From an uncultured Altererythrobacter sp. (lineage in GTDB: Bacteria; Pseudomonadota; Alphaproteobacteria; Sphingomonadales; Sphingomonadaceae), in contig CAJXNC010000001.1 of NCBI GenBank assembly GCA_913056125.1, positions 434,001 to 498,000 on the forward strand: DNA of 64,000 bases. The letters run 5' to 3'. The position numbers were made by a program, and so were the translations under genes. Below are positions 61,606 to 64,000 of this stretch, one piece after another. Positions within the stretch are counted from its first letter, which is position 1. Each line of letters opens with the position of its first letter. The notes under the pieces were generated by a model. It saw nothing but the letters and a program-made list of their open reading frames with translations, searched no databases and was not told where the DNA came from.

Positions 61606-62604
61606 ATGTCCATGCGAATCAGGAGTGCGATCTTGGCCCAGCTCGATATTGCCTATGCTGCAGCCGCCGATGCGGTTGGCCTGCCCTTTGCGGTTTCCGT
61701 CTTCGCCGATCGCGAGCATGTCCGCAGCGAAATGCGCGAGGATGTCGAGGCGGCGGGGCTGGTCATTCGCGAATGCGGCTCGCTTGCACAGCTGATGCAA
61801 GGCGATCCGCGCCCGCTGGGCGAGGTGATCCTGCTCGATTGCCCGGAGCCGGGGGCGGAAGCTCTTGCAGCATTGGTGCGGCTGGACATGCGCGCCGCGC
61901 GTTCGGGCGCATACATGGTCGTGTCCACTTCGGTCGAGGCTTTGGAGGACATCTATGGCTGCTGCAGCCAATCGCTTCCGCAGATCCTCGTCAATCCGAA
62001 CCGGGCGGACCGGATCATAGCGCTTGGCCAGGTGCTTGCGAATGAGCCCAATTTGCGCCTGCGCGAACTCTCCGAGGATGACCGGCTGACGCTGCTGCGG
62101 CTGACCGAGCAGGTGAACCAGATTGCCGAGCGGCTCGAACGCATGGGCGAGGGCAATGAAGGCGGCTTGCGCAGTCCCGGTCATGCCTTCCGCTTCGATG
62201 GCGGCAATATGGTGCGGTCGGACGAGGACCGTCTGGTGCGCGCCACACGCCCGCCATTGCCGGATGCACGGCTGGTCCGCCGCATCATCCACCAGCGGCA
62301 ATTGCGCGCGCGCTTCTTCGATGGCGATCTTTTTGCCGATCCGGCGTGGGACATGCTGCTCGATCTCACCGCCGCGCGGGTCGAGCATAATCGCGTTTCG
62401 GTAACGTCCTTGTGCATCGCTTCCGGCGTGCCGCCGACCACGGCCTTGCGCTGGATTGGCCAGATGACCGAGGCGGGCCTGCTTGAAAGGGTGGAGGATG
62501 AGACCGACCGGCGCCGCGCCTTCATCCAGCTGACCGACAAGGCGGTCGATGCCATGGCGCGATATTTCGCCGAGATGGGCAAGGGTGCGGCCAGTCTGGT
62601 GTGA
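61606..62604 (+). CDS. Two-domain regulator: receiver-like N-terminus and MarR-type winged helix
   Basis: 332 residues; start ambiguous (ATG 61606, ATG 61612, or TTG 61633 which has AGGAG seven bases upstream). Residues about 10-130 have the size and alternating strand/helix pattern of a response-regulator-like domain (FAVSVFADREHVR, EVILLDCPEPGAEALAAL, ILVNPNRADRIIALGQVL), without a clear phospho-site. A linker helix follows. The C-terminal 90 residues are a MarR-like winged helix (RVSVTSLCIASGVPPTTALRW, GLLERVEDETDRRRAFIQLT). Such fusions seem typical of sphingomonads. A possible TTGACA-like promoter is at 61564. Target unknown. Confidence 0.75.
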   Translation: MSMRIRSAILAQLDIAYAAAADAVGLPFAVSVFADREHVRSEMREDVEAAGLVIRECGSLAQLMQGDPRPLGEVILLDCPEPGAEALAALVRLDMRAARSGAYMVVSTSVEALEDIYGCCSQSLPQILVNPNRADRIIALGQVLANEPNLRLRELSEDDRLTLLRLTEQVNQIAERLERMGEGNEGGLRSPGHAFRFDGGNMVRSDEDRLVRATRPPLPDARLVRRIIHQRQLRARFFDGDLFADPAWDMLLDLTAARVEHNRVSVTSLCIASGVPPTTALRWIGQMTEAGLLERVEDETDRRRAFIQLTDKAVDAMARYFAEMGKGAASLV

Positions 62605-62627
62605 TGTTTGTCCTTGGGTTTTCGATC

Positions 62628-62652
62628 CGGAACGGTCCTCAGGACTGTTCCG
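62628..62652. terminator. Hairpin between the MarR-like gene and tRNA-Val
   Basis: CGGAACGGTCC and GGACTGTTCCG pair over 11 bp (one G-U on the plus strand) around TCA. It lies 24 bp after the plus-strand gene and 13 bp after the 3' end of the minus-strand tRNA. It probably ends transcription of the plus-strand gene, though no T run is present. Confidence 0.5.
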
Positions 62653-62664
62653 CGTGGTCGAAAA

Positions 62665-62740
62665 TGGTGGGCGATGACAGGCTCGAACTGCCGACCCTCT
62701 CGGTGTAAACGAGATGCTCTACCAACTGAGCTAATCGCCC
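62665..62740 (-). tRNA. tRNA-Val(TAC)
   Basis: On the minus strand the sequence folds into a complete cloverleaf. The acceptor stem is GGGCGAT with ATCGCCC, the D arm GCTC-AGTTGGTA-GAGC, the anticodon arm TCTCG-TTTACAC-CGAGA with anticodon TAC, the variable loop GGGTC, the T arm GGCAG-TTCGAGC-CTGTC, then discriminator A. A CCA end is encoded at 62665-62667. It reads GUA and probably GUG/GUU by wobble. Confidence 0.97.
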
Positions 62741-62835
62741 CTGGCCTTAGCCATAGAGCGGCGCCCTTAGCTTAAGGTTACCGCGCAGGGAAGCCCCAAT
62801 GGAAAGTCTGCGCCTCTGTTGCTAGGCAACACGGC

Positions 62836-64000
62836 ATGGACAGGCTCGACATCGCCATTGCCGGATGCGGCGTTGCTGGCCTTGCCAGCGCCTTGCTGCT
62901 TCACCGGCAGGGCCATGAAGTCACGCTCTACGAACGCTTTCCCGAACCGCAGCCGATCGGATCGGGGCTGATGATCCAGCCGACCGGGCTGGCGGTACTC
63001 GCGCATTTGGGCCTCGCGCAGGCCGCTGTAGCAAAAGGATCGCAGATCGAGCGCCTGCACGGCCTCAATCAGCTTGGCGAGGCTGTTCTCGAGGCGGACT
63101 ATCGTCACTTGGAGATCGCGGGCCTGTTCGGCCTCGGCATCCACCGCGGCAGCCTGTTCGAACTGCTCTACCAGGCGGTAATCGATGCGGGGATCGAAGT
63201 GAGGACTAGCCACGAGATTGCCCGCAGCGAATCCTGCGCGAAAGGCAGGCGGCTGCATTTCACCGATCATGCAGCCAGCATAGAGCACCAGTTGCTGGTC
63301 GATTGCCTTGGCGTTGGCTCGCCCTTGGTACCTGCGGGCGACAGCTACCTGCCTTTCGGCGCGCTGTGGTGCACGCTCGAATGGCCCGAAGACGGTCCAT
63401 TCAATGCGTCCCTCCTCGAACAGAGATATGAGCATGCCGGCAAGATGGTGGGCGTGCTGCCCACCGGTCGCCGGACAGAAGGAGGTCCGCGCGAGTTCTC
63501 CTTTTTCTGGTCGCTGCAGCAGGCGGCCTATGCTCCTTGGCAGGAGCAAGGCCTCGAACGCTGGAAGGATGAGGTGTTCGCGCTTTGGCCAGAATGCGCG
63601 GGGATCCTCGAACAGATCGCTGCGCCCGAACAGCTGACCTTCGCCTGCTATGCCCATCGCAGTTGGCATTCCCCGGTGGAGCAGGACCTGATCCATATCG
63701 GCGATGCCTGGCATTCGGCCAGCCCGCAATTGGGGCAGGGGGCGAACATGGCTCTGCTCGACGCCTGGGCGCTGGCTAGCGCGCTGGCGGGTGAGGGCGA
63801 ACTGCAGCAGCGATTGCACCGCGCCATCGCACTACGGCGTGGCCATGTCCGGCTTTACCAATGGCTGACCGCGGCCTTCACACCGCTTTATCAGTCGCAG
63901 GTCAAACTGCCCGCCGTCTTGCGTGACGTCCTGCTGGCACCACTCTCGCGCATCCCGCCGGGCCCGGCCGCAAAGGCCATGCTTGTGGCCGGGCTGGCCG
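62836..64000 (+). CDS. FAD-dependent monooxygenase, cut by right window edge
   Basis: Not in the ORF track because it has no stop inside the window; 388 codons from the ATG at 62836. The N-terminus DIAIAGCGVAGLASALLLHRQGHEVTLYE has the GxGxxG FAD fingerprint (shown in two pieces: GCGVAGLAS and LYERF). The second FAD motif GDAWHSASPQLGQGANMALLDAW places it in the PheA/UbiH/salicylate-hydroxylase-like flavoprotein group. The middle of the protein binds the substrate and is not diagnostic. It could act on an aromatic compound, fitting the catabolic theme, or be a general hydroxylase. The true C-terminus is unseen. Confidence 0.87.
   Translation, partial: MDRLDIAIAGCGVAGLASALLLHRQGHEVTLYERFPEPQPIGSGLMIQPTGLAVLAHLGLAQAAVAKGSQIERLHGLNQLGEAVLEADYRHLEIAGLFGLGIHRGSLFELLYQAVIDAGIEVRTSHEIARSESCAKGRRLHFTDHAASIEHQLLVDCLGVGSPLVPAGDSYLPFGALWCTLEWPEDGPFNASLLEQRYEHAGKMVGVLPTGRRTEGGPREFSFFWSLQQAAYAPWQEQGLERWKDEVFALWPECAGILEQIAAPEQLTFACYAHRSWHSPVEQDLIHIGDAWHSASPQLGQGANMALLDAWALASALAGEGELQQRLHRAIALRRGHVRLYQWLTAAFTPLYQSQVKLPAVLRDVLLAPLSRIPPGPAAKAMLVAGLA

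Overview
The window is GC-rich, densely coded bacterial chromosome with no mobile element, CRISPR array or rRNA. The gene content points to an aerobic alphaproteobacterium of the Sphingomonadales, most likely Erythrobacteraceae. Supporting evidence is a protocatechuate 4,5-dioxygenase (ligAB) and ferulate (ferCBA-like) arrangement of the sphingomonad type, strong GGGAGGA-type Shine-Dalgarno sites, gpsA-tsaD divergent from hemC-hemD followed by a Mic60-like gene, and a serC-serA-hisZ block with purA nearby. The assignment to genus is inference.

Region 1 (1-16.2 kb) looks like an aromatic-compound catabolic island. An AraC-type regulator and a DODA-type extradiol dioxygenase (cut by the left edge) run leftward. 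Divergent from them is a rightward string of eight genes: orphan substrate-binding lipoprotein, triple-SnoaL secreted protein, membrane protein, amidohydrolase-2 decarboxylase/hydrolase, small membrane protein, CaiB-type CoA transferase, double-OsmC protein and exported alpha/beta hydrolase. A DUF2189 membrane protein and an exported S9 peptidase follow on the other strand, then LigB-LigA and two exported SnoaL-like proteins behind a clear terminator.

Region 2 (16.4-25.7 kb) holds a TylF-like methyltransferase, a glutathione transferase, a small membrane protein and acetyl-CoA synthetase. It then has a ferulate module: a MarR regulator (FerC-like) divergent from a hydroxycinnamoyl-CoA hydratase-lyase (FerB-like) and an ADP-forming CoA ligase (FerA-like). 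A near-perfect 18-bp inverted repeat sits between the divergent genes. Ferulate and related hydroxycinnamates would be converted to vanillate and then protocatechuate, the substrate class of LigAB, with the released acetate recycled by Acs.

Region 3 (25.7-44.6 kb) has an envelope cluster (TonB-like protein, membrane-anchored helix-hairpin-helix protein, OmpA-like protein, vWA lipoprotein, flippase) and housekeeping genes: gpsA, tsaD, hemC, hemD, mic60-like, a UbiH-type hydroxylase, a DsbD/ScsB-like protein and uvrB. A small lower-GC pocket at 40.5-41.2 kb carries micro-ORFs and a SeqA-N-terminus-like protein. Two tandem DUF3617 lipoproteins follow uvrB.

Region 4 (44.6-50.5 kb) contains the Anbu-associated cluster: circularly permuted ATP-grasp, alpha-E protein, transglutaminase-like protease and the proteasome-like Anbu peptidase, followed by a LuxR-type regulator with a degenerate receiver. 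This conserved but poorly understood system is probably the most interesting locus in the window.

Region 5 (50.5-64 kb) holds an extensin-like lipoprotein, serC, serA, hisZ, a lower-GC orphan gene, a second orphan substrate-binding lipoprotein paralogous to the one at 1.5 kb, a glutathione transferase, trhO, an exported esterase, purA, a two-domain MarR-like regulator, tRNA-Val(TAC) and an FAD monooxygenase cut by the right edge.

The genes at both window edges are absent from the supplied ORF track and were read directly from the sequence. Several starts were moved inward from the track on the basis of Shine-Dalgarno sites, signal peptides or family N-termini. Family assignments rest on recognised motifs and remembered family features, since no database search was possible.
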